This document shows, piece after piece, positions 1 through 8,308 of a DNA stretch of 64,000 nt. Below the pieces are notes generated by a model. It made no database searches. It saw only the letters and a program-made list of their open reading frames with translations, and was not told the origin of the DNA. A program made the position numbers and the translations under genes. The stretch lies in assembly GCA_048268885.1 (NCBI GenBank), contig JBLWUP010000031.1, positions 1 to 64,000 of the forward strand. Reading direction: 5' to 3'. This stretch comes from Pelagibius sp048268885 (GTDB lineage Bacteria; Pseudomonadota; Alphaproteobacteria; Kiloniellales; Kiloniellaceae). The stretch's first letter is position 1. Each line of letters begins with the position of its first letter.

Positions 1-1222
1 GATCGTCCCGACCCAGGCGGCCCCGGCAGAGGCCGCCCCGGCGGAGACGGCGACGGACTCCGCGGCGGAGCCCCCTGCCGAAACCCCGGCTGAGACGGGC
101 GCCAGCGCCCCCACCGACAGCGCGGCCGACACGCCGGAGCCCGAGGCGCCGGCCCCAGAGCCGGCAGAAGAGCCGGCTGCCCCCGCGGCGGCGCCCAGCG
201 GCCCCCTGGTGGTGGTGTCCTGGGGCGGGGTCTATTCCAAGAGCCAGGAAGAGGCCATCTACCGGCCCTTCACGCGCGCCACCGGCATCGAGGTCAGCCG
301 CAAGGTCTACGCCGGCGACCTGGACCAGATCCGCGCCCAGGTGAACGGCGGCGAGGTCACCTGGGACCTGGTCGACGTCGAGCCCGCCGATGCCGAGGCC
401 GGCTGCAACGAGGGCCTGTTCGAGCCGATCAGCCTGGTGCTGCCGGCGGCGCCGGACGGCACGGCGGCCAGCGACGACTTCCTGCCCGGCACGCTGCATC
501 CCTGCGCCGTGGGGTCCGTCGCCTGGTCGATGGTCCTCGCCTACGAGGCCGGCGAGGAAACCGCCGGCCCCGACGATATCCGGCCGGACAGCCTGGCGGA
601 CTTCTTCGACCTGACGACCTTTCCCGGCAAGCGCGGCCTGCGGCGCACGCCCATGGCCAACCTGGAATGGGCCCTGCTGGCCGATGGCGCCGATCCGGCC
701 GAGGTCTACGACCTGCTGCGCACGGAAGCCGGAATCGAGCGGGCTTTCGCCAAGCTCGACACCATTAAGGACGCCGTCGTCTGGTGGGAGGACGCCGGCG
801 ATCCGGCGGACCTGCTGGCCGGCGGCGAGGTCGTCATGACCTCGACCTACAATGCACCGATCTTCAACGAGATCGCGGTGCGCCAGCAGCCCTACGCCCT
901 GATCTGGGACGGGCAGGTCTGGGACATCGATCTCTGGGCCATTCCCGCCGATGCCCCGCACCGGGACGCGGCGCAGGAGTTCCTGCGCTTCGCCACCAGC
1001 GCCCAGCCCCTGGCCCGCCAGACCCGGTGGATTCCCTACGGCCCCGTGCGCCGCTCTTCGGCGCCGCTGGTCGGGGATTTCGTCCATGCCGACATCGACA
1101 TGGCGCCCTATCTGCCGACCTCGCCGGAGAACCTGGAGACGGCCCTGCGCAACGACGCTCTCTTCTGGCGCGAAGAGGGACCCGCCCTGGTCGACCGGTT
1201 CAATGCGTGGCTTACGCGGTGA
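1..1222 (+). CDS. Polyamine-type ABC transporter substrate-binding protein, 5' end outside window
   Basis: The reading frame is open from base 2 to the TGA at 1220-1222, so the gene begins before the window. The first ~66 codons visible are an Ala/Pro/Glu-rich, low-complexity stretch. After this comes a periplasmic binding-protein domain that opens with VVVSWGG (about 209 on) and matches the neighbouring binding protein at 2664-3758 throughout (shared VSWGG, VTWDLVDV, FAKLDTIKD, IWDGQVxDID). It is therefore a tandem paralog of the spermidine/putrescine (PotD/PotF-like) family. A GTG at 209 could in principle start the protein, but it would lack a signal peptide. I prefer continuous coding with the acidic Pro-rich linker, which would tether the domain to an unseen N-terminal part. 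The binding domain is well supported; the full architecture is unknown. Confidence 0.8.
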   Translation, partial: IVPTQAAPAEAAPAETATDSAAEPPAETPAETGASAPTDSAADTPEPEAPAPEPAEEPAAPAAAPSGPLVVVSWGGVYSKSQEEAIYRPFTRATGIEVSRKVYAGDLDQIRAQVNGGEVTWDLVDVEPADAEAGCNEGLFEPISLVLPAAPDGTAASDDFLPGTLHPCAVGSVAWSMVLAYEAGEETAGPDDIRPDSLADFFDLTTFPGKRGLRRTPMANLEWALLADGADPAEVYDLLRTEAGIERAFAKLDTIKDAVVWWEDAGDPADLLAGGEVVMTSTYNAPIFNEIAVRQQPYALIWDGQVWDIDLWAIPADAPHRDAAQEFLRFATSAQPLARQTRWIPYGPVRRSSAPLVGDFVHADIDMAPYLPTSPENLETALRNDALFWREEGPALVDRFNAWLTR

Positions 1223-1436
1223 AATATCGGCTCCTTAACCGGATTTCCGATAAAATAACGCCCCAAGTCCCTGTTTTGAGGGAACACGCCCGCCTGGATT
1301 TTTTGAAGGTTTCATCCCACGAAGTGATCGGTTAGGCTTCGCCCCATAATACAAATGAACCGTAGGCCACAGGCTCCCCGAATGAGCATTGTGGCAATAC
1401 TAACGGTAACTTCGGGGGCGCAGGGAGAAACCGCGA

Positions 1437-2534
1437 GTGAATAGCGGACAAGAGGATTTTATTGTTCAATTCGTCGGCGTTCAAAAGAGCTACGACGGCG
1501 AATCCCTGGTCGTAAAAGACCTCAATCTTAACGTGGAACGGGGCGAGTTTCTGACGATGCTCGGCCCCTCCGGTTCCGGCAAGACCACGGTCTTGATGAT
1601 GCTGGCCGGCTTCGAGGCCGCCACCCACGGCGAGATCTTGCTGAATGGGCAGCCCATCAACAACGTGCCGCCGCACAAGCGCGGCATCGGGATGGTGTTC
1701 CAGAACTACGCGCTGTTTCCGCATATGACGGTTGCGGAGAACCTGGCCTTTCCGCTGCAGGTCCGCCGCATGGGCAAGGCCGAGGCTGAAGAAAAGGTGA
1801 CGCGCGCCCTGAACATGGTGCGGCTGGGCGACTTCGGCAATCGCCGCCCGGCGCAGCTTTCCGGCGGGCAGCAGCAGCGTGTGGCCGTGGCCCGCGCGCT
1901 GGTCTTCGAACCGGAACTGGTGCTGATGGACGAGCCGCTCGGCGCGCTGGACAAGAACCTGCGCGAAGAGATGCAGTTCGAGATCAAGCACATCCACGAA
2001 ACGCTCGGCGTCTCCGTCGTCTACGTGACGCACGACCAGTCCGAGGCGCTCACCATGTCAAACCGGATCGCCGTCTTCGACGATGGTGTGATCCAGCAGC
2101 TGGCGCCGCCGCCGACCCTCTACGAGGAGCCGGACAACGCCTTCGTGGCCGCGTTCATCGGCGAGAACAACAAGCTCACCGGCCGCGTCACCGGCGTGAA
2201 CGGAAAGAGCTGCACCGTGGAGTTGGACAGTGGCGGCGCGGTCGAGGCCTTGGCCGTCAACATCGCCGGCCAGGGCGAGCGGACCACGCTGTCGCTGCGG
2301 CCCGAGCGGGTGCTGATCAACCCGCCGGCAGACAAATACCCCAACACCTTCGAGGCCAAGGTCGAAGAACTGATCTACCTCGGCGATCACATCCGCACCC
2401 GGATCAATTTCGCCGGCAATGACCAGTTCGTCGTGAAAGTCCCGAACGCGCAAGGCCACGTCGTCATCGACGAAGGCGGCGCCGTGCGCGTGGGCTGGGC
2501 CATGGAGGATTGCAGAGCTCTGGACGCCTCTTGA
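1437..2534 (+). CDS. potA: ABC transporter ATP-binding protein, spermidine/putrescine type
   Basis: The predicted product is the 365-aa cytoplasmic ATPase subunit of a polyamine-type importer. It shows Walker A GPSGSGKTT, Q-loop region NYALFPHMT, signature LSGGQQQR, Walker B VLMDEPLGALD and the switch histidine in VTHDQ. A C-terminal TOBE-like regulatory domain follows (about residues 240-360). The start is the GTG at 1437, preceded by GGGAG about 10 bases upstream. It is the first gene of the transporter after the upstream binding protein and is followed by a second binding protein and two permeases. The true substrate (polyamine or a related cation) is inferred from family only. Confidence 0.9.
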   Translation: MNSGQEDFIVQFVGVQKSYDGESLVVKDLNLNVERGEFLTMLGPSGSGKTTVLMMLAGFEAATHGEILLNGQPINNVPPHKRGIGMVFQNYALFPHMTVAENLAFPLQVRRMGKAEAEEKVTRALNMVRLGDFGNRRPAQLSGGQQQRVAVARALVFEPELVLMDEPLGALDKNLREEMQFEIKHIHETLGVSVVYVTHDQSEALTMSNRIAVFDDGVIQQLAPPPTLYEEPDNAFVAAFIGENNKLTGRVTGVNGKSCTVELDSGGAVEALAVNIAGQGERTTLSLRPERVLINPPADKYPNTFEAKVEELIYLGDHIRTRINFAGNDQFVVKVPNAQGHVVIDEGGAVRVGWAMEDCRALDAS

Positions 2535-2663
2535 GGTGACCTGCGGCTTTGATTGGAGTCTGCGTCGCCAACCGGCGATTTCGCGTTGCGTTGACACGCT
2601 AGACTCAGACTCTTGCAAGAGTGCCGGCATTGCCCGGCAGCAAAAAACAGGGAGAATTTTTCA

Positions 2664-3758
2664 ATGAAGAAAACCTTGCGATACACGACTGTTTGCCTGG
2701 CTGGCGCCGCGACGATGGCGTTTGCGGCTTCGGCGGCACAGGCCGTGGACCTGAATGTGGTTTCCTGGGGTGGCGCTTACACCGCCAGCCAGCTGAAGGC
2801 CTATCACCAGCCCTACATGAAGGCCAATCCCGACGTCACGCTGAACTCTCTCGACTACAGTGGCGGCCTCGCCGAGGTGCGCGCCCAGTCGGAAGCCGGC
2901 AACGTCACCTGGGACCTGGTCGACGTCGTGGTGGCTGACGCCATCCGCGGTTGCGACGAAGGCCTGTTCATGGAAATCGACCACGACGAGATGCTGGCCA
3001 AGGCACCGGACGGCACCCCGGCGACGGAAGACTTCCTGGAAGGCACGCTGTCGGACTGCTTCATTCCGCAGATCATCTATTCGACGGCTTTCGCCTACCG
3101 CACCGACGCCTTCGAGGGCGTGCAGCCCAAGACCATGGCGGACGTCTTCAACCTGGAGAAATTCCCGGGCAAGCGCACCCTGCAGCGCGCGCCGATCAAC
3201 AACCTGGAATGGGCGCTGATCGCCGACGGCGTGGACCCGAAGGAGGTCTATGACGTGCTCGACACGCCGGAGGGCGTCAACCGGGCTTTCGCCAAGCTCG
3301 ACACCATCAAGGACGAGGTGATCTGGTGGACCGAGGGCGCCGTGCCGGCGCAGCTGCTGGCCGATGGCGAGGTCGTTTTCGGTAACGGCTACAACGGCCG
3401 CCTCTTCTCGGCCATCGAGGAAGAGAAGCAGCCGCTGGCCATGATCTGGGACGGCCAGGTGCTGGACATCGACGGCTGGGCGATCCCCTCCGGCGGGCAG
3501 CATAAGGACGAAGTGCTGGAGTTCGTGAAGTACGCCACGGACACCCAGCGCCTCGCCGATCAGGCCAAGTACATCTCCTACGGCCCGGCGCGTGAGTCCT
3601 CGCTGCCGCTGGTCGGCAAGCACGCGGAGCTCGGCATCGACATGGGCCCGCACATGCCGACGAAGTACGCGGATCAGGGCTTCCTGACCAACTTCCAGTG
3701 GTGGGCCGACAACCGCGACGAACTGAACGAGCGGTTCGAAGCCTGGCTGCAGCAGTAA
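2664..3758 (+). CDS. Polyamine-type ABC transporter substrate-binding protein
   Basis: The product is a 364-aa periplasmic binding protein for the importer encoded around it. The start is the ATG at 2664 because GGGAGAA lies 8-14 bases upstream and the product then begins with a clean Sec signal peptide (MKKTLRY..., hydrophobic core, cleavage after AAQA near residue 26). Mature sequence starts VDLNVVSWGG, the usual opening strand of PotD/PotF-like proteins. It is a paralog of the partial protein ending at 1222. A GC-rich hairpin follows the stop and could stabilise this mRNA relative to the downstream permease genes. Confidence 0.9.
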   Translation: MKKTLRYTTVCLAGAATMAFAASAAQAVDLNVVSWGGAYTASQLKAYHQPYMKANPDVTLNSLDYSGGLAEVRAQSEAGNVTWDLVDVVVADAIRGCDEGLFMEIDHDEMLAKAPDGTPATEDFLEGTLSDCFIPQIIYSTAFAYRTDAFEGVQPKTMADVFNLEKFPGKRTLQRAPINNLEWALIADGVDPKEVYDVLDTPEGVNRAFAKLDTIKDEVIWWTEGAVPAQLLADGEVVFGNGYNGRLFSAIEEEKQPLAMIWDGQVLDIDGWAIPSGGQHKDEVLEFVKYATDTQRLADQAKYISYGPARESSLPLVGKHAELGIDMGPHMPTKYADQGFLTNFQWWADNRDELNERFEAWLQQ

Positions 3759-3769
3759 GGCTTTTTGGA

Positions 3770-3799
3770 GGGGACGGGCAAAAGCCCGCCCCCTTCTTT
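3770..3799 (+). terminator. GC-rich hairpin after binding-protein gene
   Basis: GGGGaCGGGC-AAAA-GCCCGCCCC with one bulged A forms a strong stem 11 bases after the stop codon, followed by a pyrimidine run (CTTCTTTCTTTC). It may be a partial terminator or a 3' stabiliser that raises binding-protein expression over the permeases. Transcription presumably continues into the permease genes. Confidence 0.5.
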
Positions 3800-3851
3800 C
3801 TTTCGAGTACCCGCCGAGAAAACAACGGTTCCAAGAAGAAGCGGACGGATT

Positions 3852-5117
3852 ATGGCTGAGGCGACCCTGGATCAAGACGATGTCATGCGGACGGCCGACG
3901 GCACGCCGCTGAAGATTTCCATCGCCCGCGCCATGCGGCGCAACAAGCTGATGGCTCTCGCCCTCATCGCGCCCCTTTTCCTCTTTATTCTCTTCAGTTT
4001 CCTCATTCCCATCTTCGACATGTCGCTGCGCAGCATCGACAACTCGGTGATCCCGGATGTGCTGCCCCAGACGGTCGCGGCGCTGGAAGACTGGGACGGC
4101 CAAGGCCTGCCGCCCGAGGCGGCTTTCGCGGCCCTGGCCGCCGACATGAAGGCCGGCCGCGAAAGCCGCGATATCGGCAAGGTGGCGACGCGCCTGAACT
4201 ACGAACTGAGCGGCATGCGCGGCACCGTCATGGGCACCGCCCGGCGCATCACCAAGGTCGAGGAAGGCCCCTACCAGGAGGCGCTGATCAAGGCCAACAA
4301 GGACTGGGCCGAACCGGCCACATGGCAGCTGCTGAAGCGCCTGAGCTCGCCCTACACCATGGGTTACTACCTGAACGCCATCGACATGCGCTTCGACGTG
4401 GAAGGCAACATCGAGGCGCAGCCGGACTTCCGGCAGATCTACGTCGACCTTTTCCTGCGCACCTTCTGGATGAGTATCCTGATCACCGGGCTCACCATCC
4501 TGCTGGGCTATCCCATCGCCCACCTGATGGCGACCATGCCGCTGCGCTACAGCAACCTGCTGATGATCCTGGTGCTGCTGCCCTTCTGGACGTCGCTGCT
4601 GGTGCGGACCACCTCGTGGATCGTGATGCTGCAGTCCGAAGGCGTTCTCAACGACATACTGGTATGGATCGGCGTCTTCTCCGACGACGCGCGGCCGCAG
4701 CTGGTCTACAACAAGATCGGCACCATCGTCGCCATGACGCACATCCTGCTGCCCTTCATGGTGCTGCCGCTCTACAGCGTGATGAAGACCATTCCGCCGA
4801 GCTACATGCGCGCGGCGCGTTCGCTGGGCGCCAATCAGGTGACCGCCTTCGTCAGGGTCTACATGCCGCAGACCCTCTCGGGCATCGGCGCCGGCAGCAT
4901 CCTGGTGTTCATTCTGGCCATCGGCTACTACATCACGCCGGCTCTGGTCGGCGGCACCAGCGGCACGCTGATCTCCAACCAGATCGCCTACCACATGCAG
5001 CAGTCGCTGAACTGGGGCCTCGCCGCCGCGCTCGGCGTCATCCTGCTGGGCACGGTGATCGCGCTCTACTTCCTCTACAACCGCATTGTCGGCGTCGACA
5101 AGATGAAGCTGGGATAA
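3852..5117 (+). CDS. potB: ABC transporter permease, PotB type, with large extracytoplasmic insert
   Basis: The predicted product is a 421-aa inner-membrane permease of the polyamine importer. The first membrane helix is at about residues 34-55 (LMALALIAPLFLFILF). A ~140-residue charged region without membrane segments follows, and then the canonical BPD_transp_1 core begins near residue 200, with the EAA-like loop at MRAARSLGANQVTAFVRVYMPQ. Ordinary PotB proteins are about 280-310 aa, so the extra length is the loop between helices 1 and 2, expected in the periplasm. The start chosen is ATG 3852 (MAEATLDQDD); an in-frame extension to 3765 would encode only a basic leader overlapping the hairpin. 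It is six bases from the next permease gene. Confidence 0.85.
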   Translation: MAEATLDQDDVMRTADGTPLKISIARAMRRNKLMALALIAPLFLFILFSFLIPIFDMSLRSIDNSVIPDVLPQTVAALEDWDGQGLPPEAAFAALAADMKAGRESRDIGKVATRLNYELSGMRGTVMGTARRITKVEEGPYQEALIKANKDWAEPATWQLLKRLSSPYTMGYYLNAIDMRFDVEGNIEAQPDFRQIYVDLFLRTFWMSILITGLTILLGYPIAHLMATMPLRYSNLLMILVLLPFWTSLLVRTTSWIVMLQSEGVLNDILVWIGVFSDDARPQLVYNKIGTIVAMTHILLPFMVLPLYSVMKTIPPSYMRAARSLGANQVTAFVRVYMPQTLSGIGAGSILVFILAIGYYITPALVGGTSGTLISNQIAYHMQQSLNWGLAAALGVILLGTVIALYFLYNRIVGVDKMKLG

Positions 5118-5123
5118 GAAATC

Positions 5124-5975
5124 ATGGCGCTTCCTTCCTATGCCGGCCCTGGTGAGATTGCCTGGTACTACGGCTACCGATTCATCTGCGGGCTGATCTT
5201 CCTGTTCCTGATCATCCCGATCCTGGTGATCATTCCGCTGTCCTTCAACTCCGTGCCGTTCTTCACCTTCACGCCGGAGATGTTGAGCTTCGATCCGGCC
5301 GGCTACTCGCTGCGTTGGTACAAGGACTTCGTGAACAATCCGCAGTGGATCCATTCCCTGCAGAACAGCTTCATCATCGCCATCGCCTCGACCATTCTCT
5401 CGACCGTCCTCGGGACCCTGGCGGCGCTCGGCCTCAGCCGGCCCTATACGCCGTACAAAGCGGCCATCATGGGCGCGCTGATCTCTCCCATGATCGTGCC
5501 GCTGATCATCTCGGCCACCGGCATGTTCTTCTTCTACACGTCGGTCGGCCTGGCGCAGACCTACCTCGGCATCATCCTGGCGCACACCGCGCTGGGCACG
5601 CCCTTCGTGGTGATCACCGTCACGGCTACCCTGGTCGGCTTCGACCAGAGCCTGATCCGCGCGGCCCAGAACCTCGGCGCCGCGCCGACCACGGTGTTCT
5701 TCAAGGTCATCATGCCGCTGATCCTGCCGGGCGTGATTTCGGGCGGCCTCTTCGCCTTCATCACTTCCTTCGACGAGGTGGTCGTGGTGCTCTTCCTGGC
5801 CGGCTTCGACCAGCGCACCATTCCGTTGCAGATGTTCTCCGGCCTGCGCGAGCAGATCAGCCCGACGATCCTGGCGGTCGCCACGATCCTGGTGACGATC
5901 TCGATCCTGCTGCTCACCTCGGTCGAACTGCTGCGCCGCCGCTCCGAGCGCCTGCGCGGCATGAGCCCTCAGTAA
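5124..5975 (+). CDS. potC: ABC transporter permease, PotC type
   Basis: This 283-aa second permease subunit has six predicted membrane segments and the coupling-loop motif RAAQNLGAAPTTVFFKVIMPL that contacts the ATPase. It is 6 bases downstream of the PotB-like gene and is the last gene of the operon, followed by a rho-independent terminator. Length is normal for the family. Confidence 0.9.
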   Translation: MALPSYAGPGEIAWYYGYRFICGLIFLFLIIPILVIIPLSFNSVPFFTFTPEMLSFDPAGYSLRWYKDFVNNPQWIHSLQNSFIIAIASTILSTVLGTLAALGLSRPYTPYKAAIMGALISPMIVPLIISATGMFFFYTSVGLAQTYLGIILAHTALGTPFVVITVTATLVGFDQSLIRAAQNLGAAPTTVFFKVIMPLILPGVISGGLFAFITSFDEVVVVLFLAGFDQRTIPLQMFSGLREQISPTILAVATILVTISILLLTSVELLRRRSERLRGMSPQ

Positions 5976-6010
5976 ATCCGGAAAAGCCGGATCATTTGCC
6001 GGTCGCGGTC

Positions 6011-6052
6011 TTGCCCGGGCGCTCCCTTCCAGGAGGCCCGGGCAATTTTTTT
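6011..6052 (+). terminator. Rho-independent terminator of first polyamine transporter operon
   Basis: A perfect 10-bp stem TTGCCCGGGC / GCCCGGGCAA separated by 15 bases is followed directly by a run of seven T. It lies 36 bases after the permease stop codon. A smaller stem ATCCGG-AAAAG-CCGGAT at about 5978-5994 precedes it. Confidence 0.85.
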
Positions 6053-6098
6053 GCCCCCCTCTGAACCCGCCGCTCCCCTATCCGACCGAGACTGTATT

Positions 6099-6117
6099 GC
6101 GAATGCCTCGCATTTGC
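6099..6117. promoter_or_regulatory. Palindrome upstream of PadR-like gene, candidate operator
   Basis: GCGAATGC-CTC-GCATTTGC is a 19-base inverted repeat with one mismatched pair, inside an AT-rich stretch (ATTTATATGGACAATTAA follows at 6117-6135). It sits about 105 bases before the regulator start, where an autoregulatory site would be expected. Confidence 0.35.
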
Positions 6118-6220
6118 ATTTATATGGACAATTAACGGCGGGGCGCCTATATTCTGAAGGTAGCAAGAGCCGAGCCCCTCGAGAGGGGCCGGGCCGCAGG
6201 GACAACCGGGACTTCCCACC

Positions 6221-6784
6221 ATGTATCGCGACAACACCCTGATCCCCAGTGAAGCCGTCCGGCTGCTGGCCCTGGGTATTCTGGCCGGCAAGCCGACGAG
6301 CTATGCCGAGCTGGCCCGCGAGGTGCGGCACTTCACCGGCCGCATCGTCGGCCCTTCCCTGGATCTCGTCGGCGCGCCGCTGGAAGTGCTGAAGGTCGAA
6401 GGCCTGGTACAGAACGAGGGCGGCGTCCCGGACAAGCCCGAGGACGACCCGGAAGCCGAAAACCAGCTGCTGACGGTCACCGAGCAGGGCCGCAGCGAGT
6501 TGCTGCGCCTGCTGTCGGCCAACGTGCGCCCGCAGATCAGCGACCTCAACAAGCTGATCGTCGCCTTGAAGATGCGCTTCCTGCATCTGATGGAGCCGGC
6601 CGACCAGCGTGTCCAGGCCGAACTGCTGCATGACATCAGCGAGCGCGAATTGGCCCGCCTGATCGACCTGCGCCAGCACCACGATGTCGAATCCGGCCAT
6701 CTGCACGACTGGCTGGATCTGGAGATCGCCCAGTCCCAGGCGCGCCTGGACTGGACCGCCAGACTGCGCGACAGCCTCAGCTGA
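6221..6784 (+). CDS. PadR-like winged-helix transcriptional regulator
   Basis: The product is a 187-aa protein. Residues ~10-90 look like a winged helix: LLALGILAGKPTSYAELAREV is the opening helix pair, a strand-wing segment follows (KVEGLVQNEGG...ENQLLTVTEQGRSEL), and a helical C-terminal half of the PadR dimerisation type follows (about residues 95-187). The TVTEQGR segment is typical of PadR proteins. The gene stands alone between a terminator and a palindromic repeat; its targets are unknown. The alternative is a conserved hypothetical with a degenerate winged helix. Confidence 0.6.
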   Translation: MYRDNTLIPSEAVRLLALGILAGKPTSYAELAREVRHFTGRIVGPSLDLVGAPLEVLKVEGLVQNEGGVPDKPEDDPEAENQLLTVTEQGRSELLRLLSANVRPQISDLNKLIVALKMRFLHLMEPADQRVQAELLHDISERELARLIDLRQHHDVESGHLHDWLDLEIAQSQARLDWTARLRDSLS

Positions 6785-6810
6785 GTTTCAGCCACCTGCC
6801 GCCCAAACGC

Positions 6811-6932
6811 TGTCGTCCCGGGGCTTGTTCCCGGGACCCAATGCCGTCAGCAAGTGGGACCCGCCAGGTGTGAAGCCCTCGCCTACCGATCCGGCATAAA
6901 AATGGATCCCGGCAACAAGTGCCGGGATGACA
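6811..6932. repeat. Palindromic interspersed repeat (REP-like), copy 1
   Basis: The element contains two outward-symmetric hairpins: GTCCCGGG-gcttgtt-CCCGGGAC at 6815-6837 and ATCCCGGC-aacaagt-GCCGGGAT at 6906-6928. The second is the reverse-complement form of the first, down to the ACTTGTT loop. The arrangement (TGTCATCCCGG..., CGGGATCCA...) recurs at 18443-18545, so this is an interspersed intergenic repeat rather than a gene terminator, though it could also act as one between these convergent genes. Confidence 0.65.
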
Positions 6933-6947
6933 CGGGAGCATATCCCC

Positions 6948-7688
6948 TCAGTAGAGGTGCTGGCCGCCGGTGACGAAGATCTCCGTGCCGGTGACATAGC
7001 CGAAGTCCGGCGTGCAGAGCCGGAACACCGTGGCGGCCACCTCTTCCGGCCGCCCCATGCGGTGCAGCGGAATGCGCGGGATCAGCGCCTCGTATTCCTC
7101 GCCGATCATCTCCGTCTCGATCTCGCCCGGCGCCACGGCGTTGACCCGCACGTTGATCTCCGCGAACTCCACCGCCATCTCGCGCGTCAATGCGGAGAGC
7201 GCCGCCTTGGAGGTCGAATAGGCCGACCCGGCAAAGGGGTGCACCCCGTGACCGGCGATGGAGGTGATGTTGACGATGGCGCCCGGGCCCTTGCGTAGCG
7301 GAGTGGCGAAACCGCGCCCCAGGGCCAGCGGCGCGAAGAAATTCAGTTCGAAGACCTCGCGCCAGAGGTCCAGGCTGCCGTTGAGGCAGCCCAGCCGCTC
7401 CTTGAAGGCCGTTTTCGGCGACACCGCGGCGTTGTTCACCAGGGCATGGACCGGACCGTCGCCGATCAGCTCCTTGGCCTCGGCAATGAAGGCCGCGACC
7501 GCTTTCTTGTCGGCCAGGTCGGCGGTGATGTGGTGGGTCCAGTTCGGGTCGCGCAGGCAGTGAGCCGGCACCTCGTCGCGCGAACAGGTGATGATTTCCC
7601 AGCCCTCGTCGCTGAAGCGTTTCACCGTCGCGTGGCCGATCCCGCGGCTGGCGCCGGTCAGAATCACTCTCTGGCGTTCATCTGTCAT
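6948..7688 (-). CDS. SDR-family NAD(P)-dependent oxidoreductase
   Basis: A 246-aa short-chain dehydrogenase/reductase. The nucleotide-binding TGASRGIG is at residues ~11-18, the NNA motif is present (LVNNAAVS), the catalytic Ser is in the NITSI region, and the catalytic Tyr-x3-Lys is in YSTSK. The C-terminus has a classical GTEIFVTGGQ end. Substrate cannot be read from sequence. It converges with the PadR-like gene across the palindromic repeat. Confidence 0.85.
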   Translation of the reverse strand: MTDERQRVILTGASRGIGHATVKRFSDEGWEIITCSRDEVPAHCLRDPNWTHHITADLADKKAVAAFIAEAKELIGDGPVHALVNNAAVSPKTAFKERLGCLNGSLDLWREVFELNFFAPLALGRGFATPLRKGPGAIVNITSIAGHGVHPFAGSAYSTSKAALSALTREMAVEFAEINVRVNAVAPGEIETEMIGEEYEALIPRIPLHRMGRPEEVAATVFRLCTPDFGYVTGTEIFVTGGQHLY

Positions 7689-7763
7689 GGCGCGATCTTA
7701 CTCTGGCAGCGCCGCTATGCCAGAGCGTAAATCTCGACAGGAAGGATTTCCGGAACGACCGCC

Positions 7764-8129
7764 TCAGCGCACCGAAATGACGCGAAAGGTGCGCAGCGTG
7801 CCGTCGTGCTCGCGAATGGAGACGTACTCGCCTTCATGAAAGACGTGCGATTCGAACTTGAAGCCGACCTCGTCGTCGTCGGGGTCGCCTTCCACGTCGT
7901 AGTGAAAGGCCCATTTGCCGCCACGGGTGTGGCGCAGGTGGCCGGTTTCGTCCCCCTCGCCTTCCCAGAAACGCGTGACGGTGCAGTTCTGGCGCGCCTT
8001 GCGCCATCCCTCCGCGTCGATGTGCCCCTCGGACGTCAAGGGCGCGCGCAAAATATAACCCCGGTCCGGACTGCCGTTGGGGAAGTCGTGGTCCCGGGCG
8101 AGCTCCAAGCGGATCGTTTTTACAGACAT
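7764..8129 (-). CDS. Conserved hypothetical protein, small acidic soluble protein
   Basis: A 121-aa protein I do not recognise by name. It has no signal peptide or membrane segment and is rich in charged and aromatic residues (TRFWEGEGDE, GGKWAFHYDVEG, SHVFHEGEYVSI). The C-terminal part reads like a small beta-barrel. The start is the ATG at 8129, with AGGAGG four bases upstream; an earlier in-frame start at 8144 would overlap that ribosome site. It lies between the SDR and universal stress genes. Confidence 0.6.
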   Translation of the reverse strand: MSVKTIRLELARDHDFPNGSPDRGYILRAPLTSEGHIDAEGWRKARQNCTVTRFWEGEGDETGHLRHTRGGKWAFHYDVEGDPDDDEVGFKFESHVFHEGEYVSIREHDGTLRTFRVISVR

Positions 8130-8308
8130 CGAACCTCCTGCCACCTACTTACTTAAACCTGCTTACTTATCTGGCCTGGCGGCCTTCGTGCGAGGGCTTT
8201 GAGACAAGGCCGGGCCCCTGCGGCGGGCCCGGATCCCAGCTTCGCCTATTCCCCGGGAGAGCGCAAATGCCGCCCCCGCTGCCCCCAGTGCCCCCGGCGT
8301 CCCGGAAC

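Noticed and set aside
2661..5585. Long open frame on the minus strand (974 codons) opposite the first polyamine transporter
   Set aside because: It is antisense to binding-protein and permease genes with clear motifs. Its product is repetitive Asp/Arg/His/Gln-rich sequence typical of the shadow frame of high-GC coding DNA.
6805..6940. Possible CRISPR or phage attachment site in the repeat between convergent genes
   Set aside because: There are only two inverted hairpin units with no regular spacers, and a second similar copy exists at 18443-18545; this is a dispersed palindromic repeat.
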